Source of the DNA: Parerythrobacter aestuarii
GTDB taxonomy: Bacteria; Pseudomonadota; Alphaproteobacteria; Sphingomonadales; Sphingomonadaceae
NCBI RefSeq assembly: GCF_030140925.1
Contig: NZ_JARBWD010000001.1
Location: forward strand, 1,116,001-1,180,000
DNA length: 64,000 nucleotides
Reading direction: 5' to 3'
This document shows positions 35,881 to 44,557 of this stretch, in pieces (within the stretch, counting starts at the first letter, position 1; each line of letters starts with the position of its first letter). The translations under genes were made by a program, and so were the position numbers. Below the pieces are notes generated by a model, which was not told the origin of the DNA, did not search any database, and saw only the letters and a program-made list of their open reading frames with translations.

Positions 35881-37374
35881 ATGGACTTCTCGCTTCTAGC
35901 CGCGCCTGCGTCTGCCGCACCGCTTGAATGCTTTGCTGACTGTGGCGAAACTGCCGCTGCACATGGTGGCGTAAACCCTTGGGTTGCACTCGCCTACCTC
36001 GTTGCGGGCGTGTTCTTCATCTTGGCGCTGCGCGGGCTTTCCAGCCCGGCAACATCGCGCGCGGGCAATCGCTTTGGCATGATCGGCATGCTGATCGCGG
36101 TCGTGACCACTCTCATGACGCACGACATCGCCAACATCGTTGAGATCGGCATCGCGATCTTCGTAGGTGGCGCATTCGGGCTAATTGTCGCCCGCCGTAT
36201 CGCCATGACGGCCATGCCTGAACTGGTTGCGGCCTTTCACTCGCTGGTCGGTCTTGCCGCTGTGCTGGTGGGCTGGGCTGCCTATCTCAATCCCGGCGCT
36301 TTCGGGCTGCTGGTCGATGGCGGCGGTATTGGCGCGGTCAGCAAGATCGAGATGGGCCTGGGTATCGCCATCGGTGCAATTACGTTCTCCGGCTCCGTGA
36401 TCGCCTTTGCCAAGCTCTCGGGCAAGATGAGCGGATCGCCGATCATCCTGCCCGCACGGCATGTGATCAACCTCGGCACGCTGGCCGCAATCATCGTCCT
36501 GACGGCGCTGTTCGCCATGGCTGCTCCGGCCGAGACCATGCCGCTGATCGTCGCGCTGACCGTGCTCAGCTTCGCCATCGGTTTCCTGCTGATCATCCCC
36601 ATCGGCGGGGCGGACATGCCGGTGGTGGTCTCGATGCTCAACAGCTACTCCGGCTGGGCGGCAGCGGCGATGGGCTTCACGCTCGGCAACACCGCTATGA
36701 TCATCACCGGGGCTCTGGTGGGCTCTTCGGGCGCAATCCTCAGCTACATCATGTGCCGGGCCATGAACCGCAGCTTCATCAGCGTGATCGCCGGTGGCTT
36801 CGGGGCCGATGGCGGCTCGGGCGGGGGCGAGGCGAAAGAACAGCGGCCTTACAAGCAGGGCAGCGCCGCCGATGCCGCCTTCATGCTCGAACAGGCCGAG
36901 AAGGTCATCATCATCCCCGGTTACGGCATGGCGGTGGCGCAGGCGCAGCACGCCTTGCGCGAAATGGCCGATTTGCTCGAAGAGAAGGGCGTCGAGGTCA
37001 AATACGCCATCCACCCGGTCGCCGGGCGCATGCCGGGACATATGAACGTGCTGCTGGCTGAGGCTTCCGTGCCGTATGAGAACGTGTTCGAGCTGGAGGA
37101 CATCAACAGCGAATTCGCGCAGGCCGATGTTGCCTTCATCATCGGTGCCAACGATGTGGTCAATCCGGCGGCCAAGACCGACAAGAGCTCACCGATCTAC
37201 GGCATGCCCGTGTTCGATGTCGACAAGGCCAAGCAGGTGTTCTTCATCAAGCGCAGCATGGGCGGTGTCGGCTATGCCGGTGTCGACAACGACGTGTTCT
37301 ATATGGACCAGACCATGATGCTCCTCGCCGACGCCAAGAAGATGGTCGAGGAAATCGTGAAGGCGCTGGACTAG
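35881..37374 (+). CDS. pntB: NAD(P) transhydrogenase subunit beta
   Basis: 497 residues. N-terminal half: about nine membrane helices of the proton channel (e.g. PVVVSMLNSYSGWAAAAMGF). C-terminal NADP-binding domain III (from about 320): IIIPGYGMAVAQAQHALREM, GRMPGHMNVLLAEA, and FIIGANDVVNPAAK, KSMGGVGYAGVDN-like end (KRSMGGVGYAGVDND). ATG 35881 lies one base after the pntAB stop codon; a longer frame start at 35743 is rejected. Provides NADPH from the proton gradient. Confidence 0.95.
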   Translation: MDFSLLAAPASAAPLECFADCGETAAAHGGVNPWVALAYLVAGVFFILALRGLSSPATSRAGNRFGMIGMLIAVVTTLMTHDIANIVEIGIAIFVGGAFGLIVARRIAMTAMPELVAAFHSLVGLAAVLVGWAAYLNPGAFGLLVDGGGIGAVSKIEMGLGIAIGAITFSGSVIAFAKLSGKMSGSPIILPARHVINLGTLAAIIVLTALFAMAAPAETMPLIVALTVLSFAIGFLLIIPIGGADMPVVVSMLNSYSGWAAAAMGFTLGNTAMIITGALVGSSGAILSYIMCRAMNRSFISVIAGGFGADGGSGGGEAKEQRPYKQGSAADAAFMLEQAEKVIIIPGYGMAVAQAQHALREMADLLEEKGVEVKYAIHPVAGRMPGHMNVLLAEASVPYENVFELEDINSEFAQADVAFIIGANDVVNPAAKTDKSSPIYGMPVFDVDKAKQVFFIKRSMGGVGYAGVDNDVFYMDQTMMLLADAKKMVEEIVKALD

Positions 37375-37712
37375 TGCGTGCTGTAGTGGTTGCAGCCTGT
37401 GCTGCGCTGCTCCTGACCGGTTGTGTCGAGAAGATCGCCGAGAACCGCGTCGAAAGCGCCTTGCTCAAGGCGGGCCTGAGCGAACGGAATGCCGCCTGCA
37501 TGGCCGAGCGCATGGTCGACCGACTCAGCATCTCGCAATTGCGCAAGCTTGAAGCCCTGCGCGGCAAACCCGGGGAGCCGATCAAGCCGCGCACCATGCG
37601 CCAGTATGTCGAACGTGTTCGTGCGGTCGGCGATGCCGAAGTGCTTGCGGTAACCTCTACGTCCGCCGCTCTATGCGCGACGGGTCTCGCCAATGAGTCG
37701 CGGCGCGACTGA
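37374..37712 (+). CDS. Small lipoprotein of unknown function
   Basis: 112 residues starting at GTG 37374, which overlaps the pntB stop by one base (TAGTG). Signal with lipobox LLLTGC. The mature part is helical and charged (AENRVESALLKAGLSERNAA, then MAERMVDRLSISQLRKLEAL), with two more cysteines. Conserved-looking sphingomonad hypothetical; function unknown. Likely cotranscribed with pnt. Confidence 0.65.
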   Translation: MRAVVVAACAALLLTGCVEKIAENRVESALLKAGLSERNAACMAERMVDRLSISQLRKLEALRGKPGEPIKPRTMRQYVERVRAVGDAEVLAVTSTSAALCATGLANESRRD

Positions 37713-37767
37713 CCCTCTTGGCAATCCCTCCTGCTCGGCGCACAATGCGCGGATTGGGGGACGGCAT

Positions 37768-39303
37768 ATGAAGAAATTTCTGATCGCATCGGCCGCATTG
37801 ATGCTGGCATCACCGGCGCTTGCTCATCCGGGCCACGGCGGGGATGAGCCTGCGTTGGGCAACAGCGTAGGCGTCGAATACATGGTGTTCGACACCAGCG
37901 TCCAGGGCGAAGCGCGCGAGCAGTTCCTCGTCGGCCTCGCGCTGCTGCACAACTTCGAATACCGGCGCGCAGCCGAAGCCTTCAGGGGAGCGCAGGAAGC
38001 CGATCCTGATTACGTCATGGCCTATTGGGGTGAGGCTATGACCTACAACCACCCGCTGTGGGAAGAGCAGGATCGCGAGGCCGCGCTGGCGGTCCTCGCC
38101 CGGCTCGACCCGGTGCGGGAGGGACGCTTCGCCAAGACCCGCAACCAGCGCGAAGCCATGTGGCTCGACGCGGTCGAGACACTCTATGGCACCGATGGCT
38201 CCGGCGCCTCCAAGGAGGAGCGCGATTTCCTCTACCTGGCCAAGATGCGTGCGCTGCACGATAGCGACCTGAGCGACATCGATGCCCGTGCCTTCACCGG
38301 GCTGGCGATGCTCGGCACCGCGCATGGCGGGCGCAATATCGCGATCTACATGCAAGCGGCGGGTCTATTGGAGCCGGGTTTCATGACGCATGAGATGCAT
38401 CCGGGCATCCTGCACTACCTGATCCATTCCTATGACGATCCGGTGCATGCGCCGCTCGGCGAACGGGCCGCCGCGCGCTATGCCGTGGTCGCGCCCGATG
38501 CCGGCCATGCCCAGCACATGGTCAGCCACATCTTCCATGCGCTGGGCGACTGGAAAGCATCCGAGCGAGCGAATGTCCTCGCTGACGCCGTGGTCGATCG
38601 CCAGCGCGCGGAGGCGGGTCGCGACGCGACTTTCTGCGGGCACTACAACGAATGGCTGGTCTATTCGCTGCTCCAGCAAGGGAAGGATGCGAGCGCGATT
38701 GTCGATGGCTGTCGGGCACAGGCCGAAGCACAGATTGCGGCAGGAGCCGACAACCGCCTGGGGTGGGGCGCATCATCGAGTTATGCTGTGATCGCTGCGT
38801 GGCAAGGTGTCGATACCGGTTTATGGCCCGCGCCGGTGGAAGGAACAGGCGAGGGCTTCCTCCTCGCACGACTGCAAATGGCGCACGCCCGCATCCTTGC
38901 CAGTTTCGGGCGCGAGGAACTCATCGAGGGTGCGCTGGCTGAGCTGAAATCGCTCGCGGAGCAATACAAGCAGGTGCTCCCGCAAGTTGCGCCCGACGAT
39001 CGCACGAGCGTGAACTGGCTGGAGCGGGCGATCGCTCAGAGCGAGGCAATCCTGGCGTTGTCTTATGGCAAGGCGGATGAGGGGCTGGCGCTGCTGGAAG
39101 CAGCTGCGGAAGCCGAAGCAGCGCTGCCGGTTGAGTTCGGCCCACCGCGCATCGCCAAGCCGAGCTACGAACTTCTGGGCGAGCAATTGCTGGCGATGGG
39201 CAGGAAACGGGAAGCAGCAGCAGCTTTCCGCAAGGCGCTCGATTTCGCCCCGGGGCGTCGGTTGTCACTGGAAGGGCTCAAGGCCGCGGAAGGCGGCGCT
39301 TAG
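37768..39303 (+). CDS. Secreted TPR-repeat protein
   Basis: 511 residues. Signal peptide MKKFLIASAALMLASPALA followed by a histidine-rich mature start HPGHGG that could bind metal. Helical TPR-like repeats run through the protein (FEYRRAAEAFRGAQEADPDY, SYGKADEGLALLEAAAEAEA, MGRKREAAAAFRKALDFAPG). Conserved histidines occur in EMHPGILHYLIHSYDDPVHA and HAQHMVSHIFHALGDW, more than scaffolding requires. ATG 37768 is chosen for the signal peptide. First gene of a run leading to the beta-helix/cytochrome pair. Function unknown. Confidence 0.75.
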   Translation: MKKFLIASAALMLASPALAHPGHGGDEPALGNSVGVEYMVFDTSVQGEAREQFLVGLALLHNFEYRRAAEAFRGAQEADPDYVMAYWGEAMTYNHPLWEEQDREAALAVLARLDPVREGRFAKTRNQREAMWLDAVETLYGTDGSGASKEERDFLYLAKMRALHDSDLSDIDARAFTGLAMLGTAHGGRNIAIYMQAAGLLEPGFMTHEMHPGILHYLIHSYDDPVHAPLGERAAARYAVVAPDAGHAQHMVSHIFHALGDWKASERANVLADAVVDRQRAEAGRDATFCGHYNEWLVYSLLQQGKDASAIVDGCRAQAEAQIAAGADNRLGWGASSSYAVIAAWQGVDTGLWPAPVEGTGEGFLLARLQMAHARILASFGREELIEGALAELKSLAEQYKQVLPQVAPDDRTSVNWLERAIAQSEAILALSYGKADEGLALLEAAAEAEAALPVEFGPPRIAKPSYELLGEQLLAMGRKREAAAAFRKALDFAPGRRLSLEGLKAAEGGA

Positions 39304-39359
39304 CCCCCTTGCAATCCCGCTCCCGTGCGGCACTATGCCGCGCAAGAGGGAGAGGTTTC

Positions 39360-40568
39360 ATGACACGATTTCTGATTGGTGCCGCCGCGCTGGCATTGGC
39401 GGCCCCGGCATGGGCTGAAACGATCACCGTCGACCCGGGTGAGGGTGCGCAGGAGCGTTTGCAGGAAGCGCTGATCCTGGCGGAACCCGGTGACGAGATC
39501 GTGCTGGGGGCCGGTCGGTTCGAACTGACCGACGGGATCAGCCTCGATGTGAACAGTGTGACCGTGCGCGGCGCGGGGATGGAAGCGACCGTGCTCGATT
39601 TCACCGGTCAGCAGGATGCGGGCGAAGGCTTCCTCGTGACCTCCGATTTCGTCACGCTGCGTGACTTCGCCGTCGAGAACCCCAAGGGCGATGGGATCAA
39701 GTCCAAGGGCGCGGACGCCATCGTCTATCACAAGATTCGCGTCACCTGGACTGCCGGTCCGCGCCGCGAAAACGGGGCCTATGGCATCTACCCGGTCGAA
39801 AGCACCGGGATCCTCGTCGATGGCTGCGAGGTCTCGGGCGCGTCGGACGCCGGCATATATGTCGGCCAGTCGTTCAAGATTACGGTCCAGAATTCCATCG
39901 CGACCGACAATGTCGCCGGGATCGAGATCGAGAACAGCCGCGATGCGATCGTCACCAACAATTTCGTCACCCGCAACACGGGCGGGATCCTGGTGTTCGA
40001 CCTGCCGGGCCTGCCGGTGATGGGCGGCGGCAATGTGATCGTGAAGAACAACCTCGTGGTCGGTAACACAACGCCCAACTTTGCTCCTCCGGGGAACCCG
40101 GTCGCCGGTGTGCGGCGCGGGACCGGGATCATGGTGATGGCCAATGACAAGGTGTGGGTGAACGATAATATCCTGCGCAACAATCCGACCGCACCCTTCA
40201 TGGTTGTCACCTATACCCAAGCCTTCGATGACGAGCGCTACAATCCCTATCCGCGCGAAATCGTGATTGCGGAGAACAATGTCGATGCTGGCGGAACCGA
40301 TCCCGATTTCGAAGGCGGGGCGCTGTTGGCCCAGGCCTTTGGTGGGGCGCTCCCGCCTATCCTTTGGGACGGGATCAGCGTGGATGAGGATACGCCCGCG
40401 CTGCTGGCTACGCCTGAAATCGGAGCATGGTCGATGAACCTGACGACACAGGGCCAATCGATTGCCGATGCGAAGCCCGCCCCGGTCGACCTGCCCGCCT
40501 ACGGGCAGCCCTGGGATTTCGGCGACATTGGTGCACCCGAAGAGCTTGCCGCGCGGATTGCCGGATGA
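39360..40568 (+). CDS. Secreted parallel beta-helix repeat protein (SO2931-type partner)
   Basis: 402 residues. Signal peptide MTRFLIGAAALALAAPAWA. A right-handed parallel beta-helix follows, seen as short repeats ending in N/D ladders (GILVDGCEVSGASDAGIYVG, FKITVQNSIATDNVAGIEIE, DAIVTNNFVTRNTGGILVFD, VWVNDNILRNNP). Matches the beta-helix family that regularly occurs next to the SO2930-like diheme cytochrome; the next gene is that partner and overlaps by 4 bases. No carbohydrate-cleaving residues are assigned. Substrate unknown. Confidence 0.85.
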   Translation: MTRFLIGAAALALAAPAWAETITVDPGEGAQERLQEALILAEPGDEIVLGAGRFELTDGISLDVNSVTVRGAGMEATVLDFTGQQDAGEGFLVTSDFVTLRDFAVENPKGDGIKSKGADAIVYHKIRVTWTAGPRRENGAYGIYPVESTGILVDGCEVSGASDAGIYVGQSFKITVQNSIATDNVAGIEIENSRDAIVTNNFVTRNTGGILVFDLPGLPVMGGGNVIVKNNLVVGNTTPNFAPPGNPVAGVRRGTGIMVMANDKVWVNDNILRNNPTAPFMVVTYTQAFDDERYNPYPREIVIAENNVDAGGTDPDFEGGALLAQAFGGALPPILWDGISVDEDTPALLATPEIGAWSMNLTTQGQSIADAKPAPVDLPAYGQPWDFGDIGAPEELAARIAG

Positions 40569-41578
40569 GGAACGGGCTTGCCTTGCTGGGCGCGGCAGCG
40601 CTCGCGTTGGCGGGCTCGATGGCAGCTCAGGCGGAAATTGCGCCGCCTTCGGTTTCCGAAGCGGCGATCATCGACGATGGCATGCCGCGCTCGTTGTCGG
40701 AGTTCGGCTTCTTCATCGACGGTGCAGGGCAGATCCCTGCACCGGGAGTGGTGCCTTATCGCCTCAACACGCCGCTCTATTCGGACGGCGCGACCAAGCT
40801 GCGCTTCGTCTATGTCCCCTATGGCAAGGTGATCGGAATAGATGCCGGGAATGACCATGGTGGGTTGCTGCAATTCCCCGTTGGCAGTGCGCTGATCAAG
40901 ACCTTTGCCTTTGGCGAAGGCAAGGACCGGCAGCTGATCGAGACTCGTGTCCTCTTGCACCGGGCTGATGGCTGGATCGCGCTGCCTTACAGGTGGAACG
41001 CCGAACAGACCGAGGCGCGCCTGGCCATTGCCGGGGCGCGGCTGGAGGTGACCACTCCGGCCGGCGAACAGATCAGTTACCGCATTCCCAACAAGAATCA
41101 GTGCAAGGAATGTCACAGCGTTGCCGGGGCGGTGATCCCCATCGGCCCCAAACCCCGCAATATGAGTGCTCAATGGCTGGGCGGGATGGAGCTGGTGGTG
41201 AGCGGGGCCGACACCATCCCGGTCTGGGAAGAGCGCGCCTCAGCCGATGTTGCTGCACTTGCTCGCGGCTATCTCGACGTCAATTGTGCGCATTGCCACC
41301 GCCCCGGGGGGATGGCTTCCAACAGCGGGCTCGACCTGAGGTGGGAGCAGGACAATCCTTCGCGCCTCGGTGTACTCAAGCGCCCCGTGGCGGCTGGGCG
41401 GGGCTCGGGCGGGCTGGAATTCGATATCGATCCGGGCCATCCCGAACGTTCCATCATCGTTCATCGCATGGGGAGCAAGGAAGCAGGAGTTGCCATGCCC
41501 GAACTGGGCAAGGCCACCGTCGATGCTGAAGGTGTCGCAGCGGTCGAACGCTGGATCGCGCAATTGGAGGGATCATGA
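40565..41578 (+). CDS. SO2930-family diheme c-type cytochrome
   Basis: 337 residues. Signal peptide to about residue 22 (ALALAGSMAAQA). Two heme attachment motifs: CKECH (in NKNQCKECHSVAG, about 180) and CAHCH (in DVNCAHCHRPGG, about 240), with later methionines in HRMGSKEAGVAMPELGK as possible axial ligands. The N-terminal region (RSLSEFGFFIDGAGQ, YRLNTPLYSDGATKLRFVYV) is typical of the family. ATGA overlaps with the beta-helix gene before it and with the hydrolase after it. Periplasmic redox role; electron partner unknown. Confidence 0.88.
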   Translation: MRNGLALLGAAALALAGSMAAQAEIAPPSVSEAAIIDDGMPRSLSEFGFFIDGAGQIPAPGVVPYRLNTPLYSDGATKLRFVYVPYGKVIGIDAGNDHGGLLQFPVGSALIKTFAFGEGKDRQLIETRVLLHRADGWIALPYRWNAEQTEARLAIAGARLEVTTPAGEQISYRIPNKNQCKECHSVAGAVIPIGPKPRNMSAQWLGGMELVVSGADTIPVWEERASADVAALARGYLDVNCAHCHRPGGMASNSGLDLRWEQDNPSRLGVLKRPVAAGRGSGGLEFDIDPGHPERSIIVHRMGSKEAGVAMPELGKATVDAEGVAAVERWIAQLEGS

Positions 41579-42561
41579 AACGTCTCGGAAAAGTCCTCGC
41601 CGTCATTGTCGCGCTGCTGGTCATCGCCTTCGTCATCCTGCGCACACCTGACACCGACAAAGCCGAGATGCGCGCGAAATACGCTGGTGAACCCTCCCAG
41701 TTCATCACGCTTGCCAATGGGCAAGAGGTGCATTTGCGCGACGAAGGACCCGGGAACGGAAACAGCGATGCGCCGGTGATCGTCCTGTTGCATGGTTCGA
41801 ATGCCGATCTCGCCACTTGGCAGCCCTGGACCGAAGCGCTGCGGCAGGACTATCGAGTCATCCGGTTTGACCAGATCGGTCACGGGCTGACCGGGCCGGC
41901 AATCGATGACGACTATGCCGGCGATCGCTTTGTCGAGACAGTCCACCTGGTGGCGGACAAGCTCGACCTCGATCGGTTTGTGCTGGCTGGCAATTCCATG
42001 GGCGGAAGCATCGCCATGGCCTATGCCTTGCGCCATCCGGAGCAGCTTTCGGGGCTGGTGCTGGTTGATGCCGGCGGTTCCCCGATCCGGCGCGAAGGGG
42101 GTGGAAACCTTGCCTTCACCATCGCCCGCATGCCGGTTGTGGGACCGGTGATGAGCCAGATGCTGCCACGCTCGCTGGTCGAGCGGAGCCTGTCGCAAAG
42201 CGTCTCCAACCAGGACATCATCACCGACGCGATGATCGACCGTTATTGGGAAATGGCGCGCTACCCAGGCAACCGTGCGGCAACGCGGGCGCGCTTCATC
42301 CAGCCCTATCGCATTTTCGATGCCGAACAGGTGGCGCAGGTGCGAGTGCCGACGCTGGTCATGTGGGGCGAGGACGACGCGTTGATTCCCTTCGAAGCAG
42401 CCAATTGGTATGTGCGGCATCTGCCCAACGCGACGCTCGCCAGCTATCGCGGGATCGGCCATATTCCCATGGAAGAAGCACCCGAAAGATCGGTTTCCGA
42501 CCTGCGCAATTGGCTCGACACAGTGCTTGTCCCCGCACCTGCAGCTGAAACCGCTGAATAA
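41575..42561 (+). CDS. Membrane-anchored alpha/beta hydrolase
   Basis: 328 residues. One N-terminal membrane helix (4-22) anchors a hydrolase domain in the envelope. Motifs: oxyanion LLHGSNADLATW, IRFDQIGHGLTG, nucleophile Ser141 in LAGNSMGGSIA, acid MWGEDDALIP, histidine in YRGIGHIPMEE. It overlaps the cytochrome stop (ATGA), so it is cotranslated with the cytochrome and probably belongs to the same process. Substrate unknown. Confidence 0.88.
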   Translation: MKRLGKVLAVIVALLVIAFVILRTPDTDKAEMRAKYAGEPSQFITLANGQEVHLRDEGPGNGNSDAPVIVLLHGSNADLATWQPWTEALRQDYRVIRFDQIGHGLTGPAIDDDYAGDRFVETVHLVADKLDLDRFVLAGNSMGGSIAMAYALRHPEQLSGLVLVDAGGSPIRREGGGNLAFTIARMPVVGPVMSQMLPRSLVERSLSQSVSNQDIITDAMIDRYWEMARYPGNRAATRARFIQPYRIFDAEQVAQVRVPTLVMWGEDDALIPFEAANWYVRHLPNATLASYRGIGHIPMEEAPERSVSDLRNWLDTVLVPAPAAETAE

Positions 42562-42628
42562 CGCCTCTCGTTTGCTTGCCATCTTCACGGTACCGGACGC
42601 ATAGCCGGGGCCGGAAGGGGTGAATTCC

Positions 42629-43321
42629 ATGCGCAAACTTGGGCTGATCGGCGGGATGACTTGGATCAGCACGCGTACCTATTACGAACAACTCAACCGG
42701 CTGGTGCAGAAACGCCTCGGGCCAAGAGCCAATCCTCCGCTGGTGATCGAGAGCCTCGAACACTCCGCCTTTTCCGGGCTGCAGAGCAGCGAGGATTGGA
42801 AGCGAGCCGCACTGCAGCTGTTCGAATGCGCGAAGCGGCTGGAACAGGGCGGGGCGCAGGGCCTGCTGATAACCTCCAACATCATGCACAAGGTGCACGG
42901 AGAAGTCGCTGAAGCGGTCGATATCCCCGTGCTGCACATCGGCGATTGCACCGGCGAACGGATGAAGGGTGCCCCCGTTGTTCCGGCAGCAATCCTCGGA
43001 ACCAAGTCGGTGATGACAGACAGCTTCCTGCGTCGGCGGCTGGTTTCGCACGGGATCGACCTGATGCCGCCCGAAGCCAGCCATATCGACCAGCTCGACC
43101 GGATCATCGCCGAAGAGTTGAAGCTGGGCAAGAAAAGCCGCGAGGCGGAGCGGATGCTGAAAACGATCATCACCTGGTATGAGCAGCATGGAGCCAAGGC
43201 GATCGTCCTTGCCTGCACCGAACTGGAGCTGGTGGTCGACATCGATGCCAATGTGCTGCCGATCTTCGACACCGCGCGGATTCACTGCGAGGCAGCGGTA
43301 GAGTGGATTTGCGCCGACTGA
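42629..43321 (+). CDS. Aspartate/glutamate racemase family protein
   Basis: 230 residues. KLGLIGGMTWISTRTYYEQLN at the N-terminus is typical. The first catalytic position, usually cysteine before Asn in C-N-T-x-H, is Ser83 here (ITSNIMHKV). The second cysteine, C196 in VLACTELELV, is present. Relatives with Thr at the first position (YgeA-like) are still racemases, so activity may be one-sided or changed. ATG 42629 is preferred to 42620. A metallic or other role is not suggested. Confidence 0.85.
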   Translation: MRKLGLIGGMTWISTRTYYEQLNRLVQKRLGPRANPPLVIESLEHSAFSGLQSSEDWKRAALQLFECAKRLEQGGAQGLLITSNIMHKVHGEVAEAVDIPVLHIGDCTGERMKGAPVVPAAILGTKSVMTDSFLRRRLVSHGIDLMPPEASHIDQLDRIIAEELKLGKKSREAERMLKTIITWYEQHGAKAIVLACTELELVVDIDANVLPIFDTARIHCEAAVEWICAD

Positions 43322-43396
43322 TCCGGGCACCCGCTCAATGTTGCCCGATTGTTCCCGTTGCCGCGATTTGCGCGCTTGCCTAAGTCCGCAGGCGTG

Positions 43397-44557
43397 ATGT
43401 CGCGTTCCCCGCTTGCCTCCGATCCAGCCCGTAGCCGCGGGCGCGAATTTGCCCATTCGGCGAGCGAGACCCGCGGGCCGCGCAGCGCATTCCAGCGTGA
43501 TCGCGACCGGATCATCCATTCGATCGCGTTTCGTCGCCTCAAGTCCAAGACGCAGGTGTTCGTCGCGCCCGATGGCGACCACTATCGCACCCGACTGACG
43601 CATAGCCTGGAAGTGGCGCAAATCGGCCGGGTCATTGCTCGCGCGCTCGGGCTGGACGAAGACCTGACCGAAGCGCTTTGCCTGGCGCATGACATCGGCC
43701 ACCCGCCCTTCGGGCACGCCGGGGAACAAGCGCTGCACGAAGCCAATGCGCGCCACGGGGGCTTCGATCACAATGCCCAGACGCTGCGCACACTGATGCG
43801 GCTGGAGAACCCCTATCCCACGCATGATGGGCTGAACCTCAGCTGGGAGGTGCTGGAAGGACTTGCCAAGCACAATGGCCCTGTCACGCATCCGCATCCT
43901 GCGCTAGCAGAGCTCGACCGGGATTATCCGCTCGACCTTGCGCAATGGTCTTCGCTCGAAGCGCAGGTGGCGGCGGTGGCTGACGATATTGCCTATGACA
44001 ACCACGATATTGACGATGGCCTGCGGGCGGGTTTCCTTGAGCTGGACGACCTGCTGACGGTCGACTGGGTTGCCGATCAGTGGCGCGCGGTGGAACGCGC
44101 CTATCCGGGTGCCGACCGCCGACGGCTGCTGCGCGAACTGGTGCGCAGCCAGATCGGGCTGATGGTCAATGACGTGATCAGCCACACCCAGCGCGTGACT
44201 GAAGCGATGGAGACTGCACAGGACGTGCGCGATGCCGGGCGCATGAGTGGCGGGTTCTCTCCGGCGATGTTCGAGCAGGAGCGCGTGCTCAAAGCGTTCA
44301 TGTACGATCGGCTCTACTACCACCGGCAGCAGGTCGAAGCGGGCGACCAGGCGCGCGATGTCATCTCGCGGCTCTATGCCGCCTACGACCAGCAGCCGGA
44401 GATGATGGGTGGTGGATGGGCAGATGTGCTGCCCAACGAAGAGCCTGGCCGGTCGCGCCATGTGGTCGATTACATTGCCGGGATGACCGATCGCTACGCG
44501 CTGGAGCAATGCCGTCAGATCTATGGCAAGGCCCCAAGCGGGCTCAGCAATGTCTGA
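43397..44557 (+). CDS. Deoxyguanosinetriphosphate triphosphohydrolase-like protein
   Basis: 386 residues, HD superfamily. Motifs: YRTRLTHSLEVAQIGRVIAR (metal His), LAHDIGHPPFGHAGE (HD pair), GGFDHNAQTLR, and AAVADDIAYDNHDIDDGLRAG (metal Asp). These match the dGTPase type 2 subfamily, which clears dNTPs to nucleoside and triphosphate. ATG 43397 is chosen over 43349 from family length. The next gene starts 8 bases before its stop codon. Confidence 0.93.
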   Translation: MSRSPLASDPARSRGREFAHSASETRGPRSAFQRDRDRIIHSIAFRRLKSKTQVFVAPDGDHYRTRLTHSLEVAQIGRVIARALGLDEDLTEALCLAHDIGHPPFGHAGEQALHEANARHGGFDHNAQTLRTLMRLENPYPTHDGLNLSWEVLEGLAKHNGPVTHPHPALAELDRDYPLDLAQWSSLEAQVAAVADDIAYDNHDIDDGLRAGFLELDDLLTVDWVADQWRAVERAYPGADRRRLLRELVRSQIGLMVNDVISHTQRVTEAMETAQDVRDAGRMSGGFSPAMFEQERVLKAFMYDRLYYHRQQVEAGDQARDVISRLYAAYDQQPEMMGGGWADVLPNEEPGRSRHVVDYIAGMTDRYALEQCRQIYGKAPSGLSNV

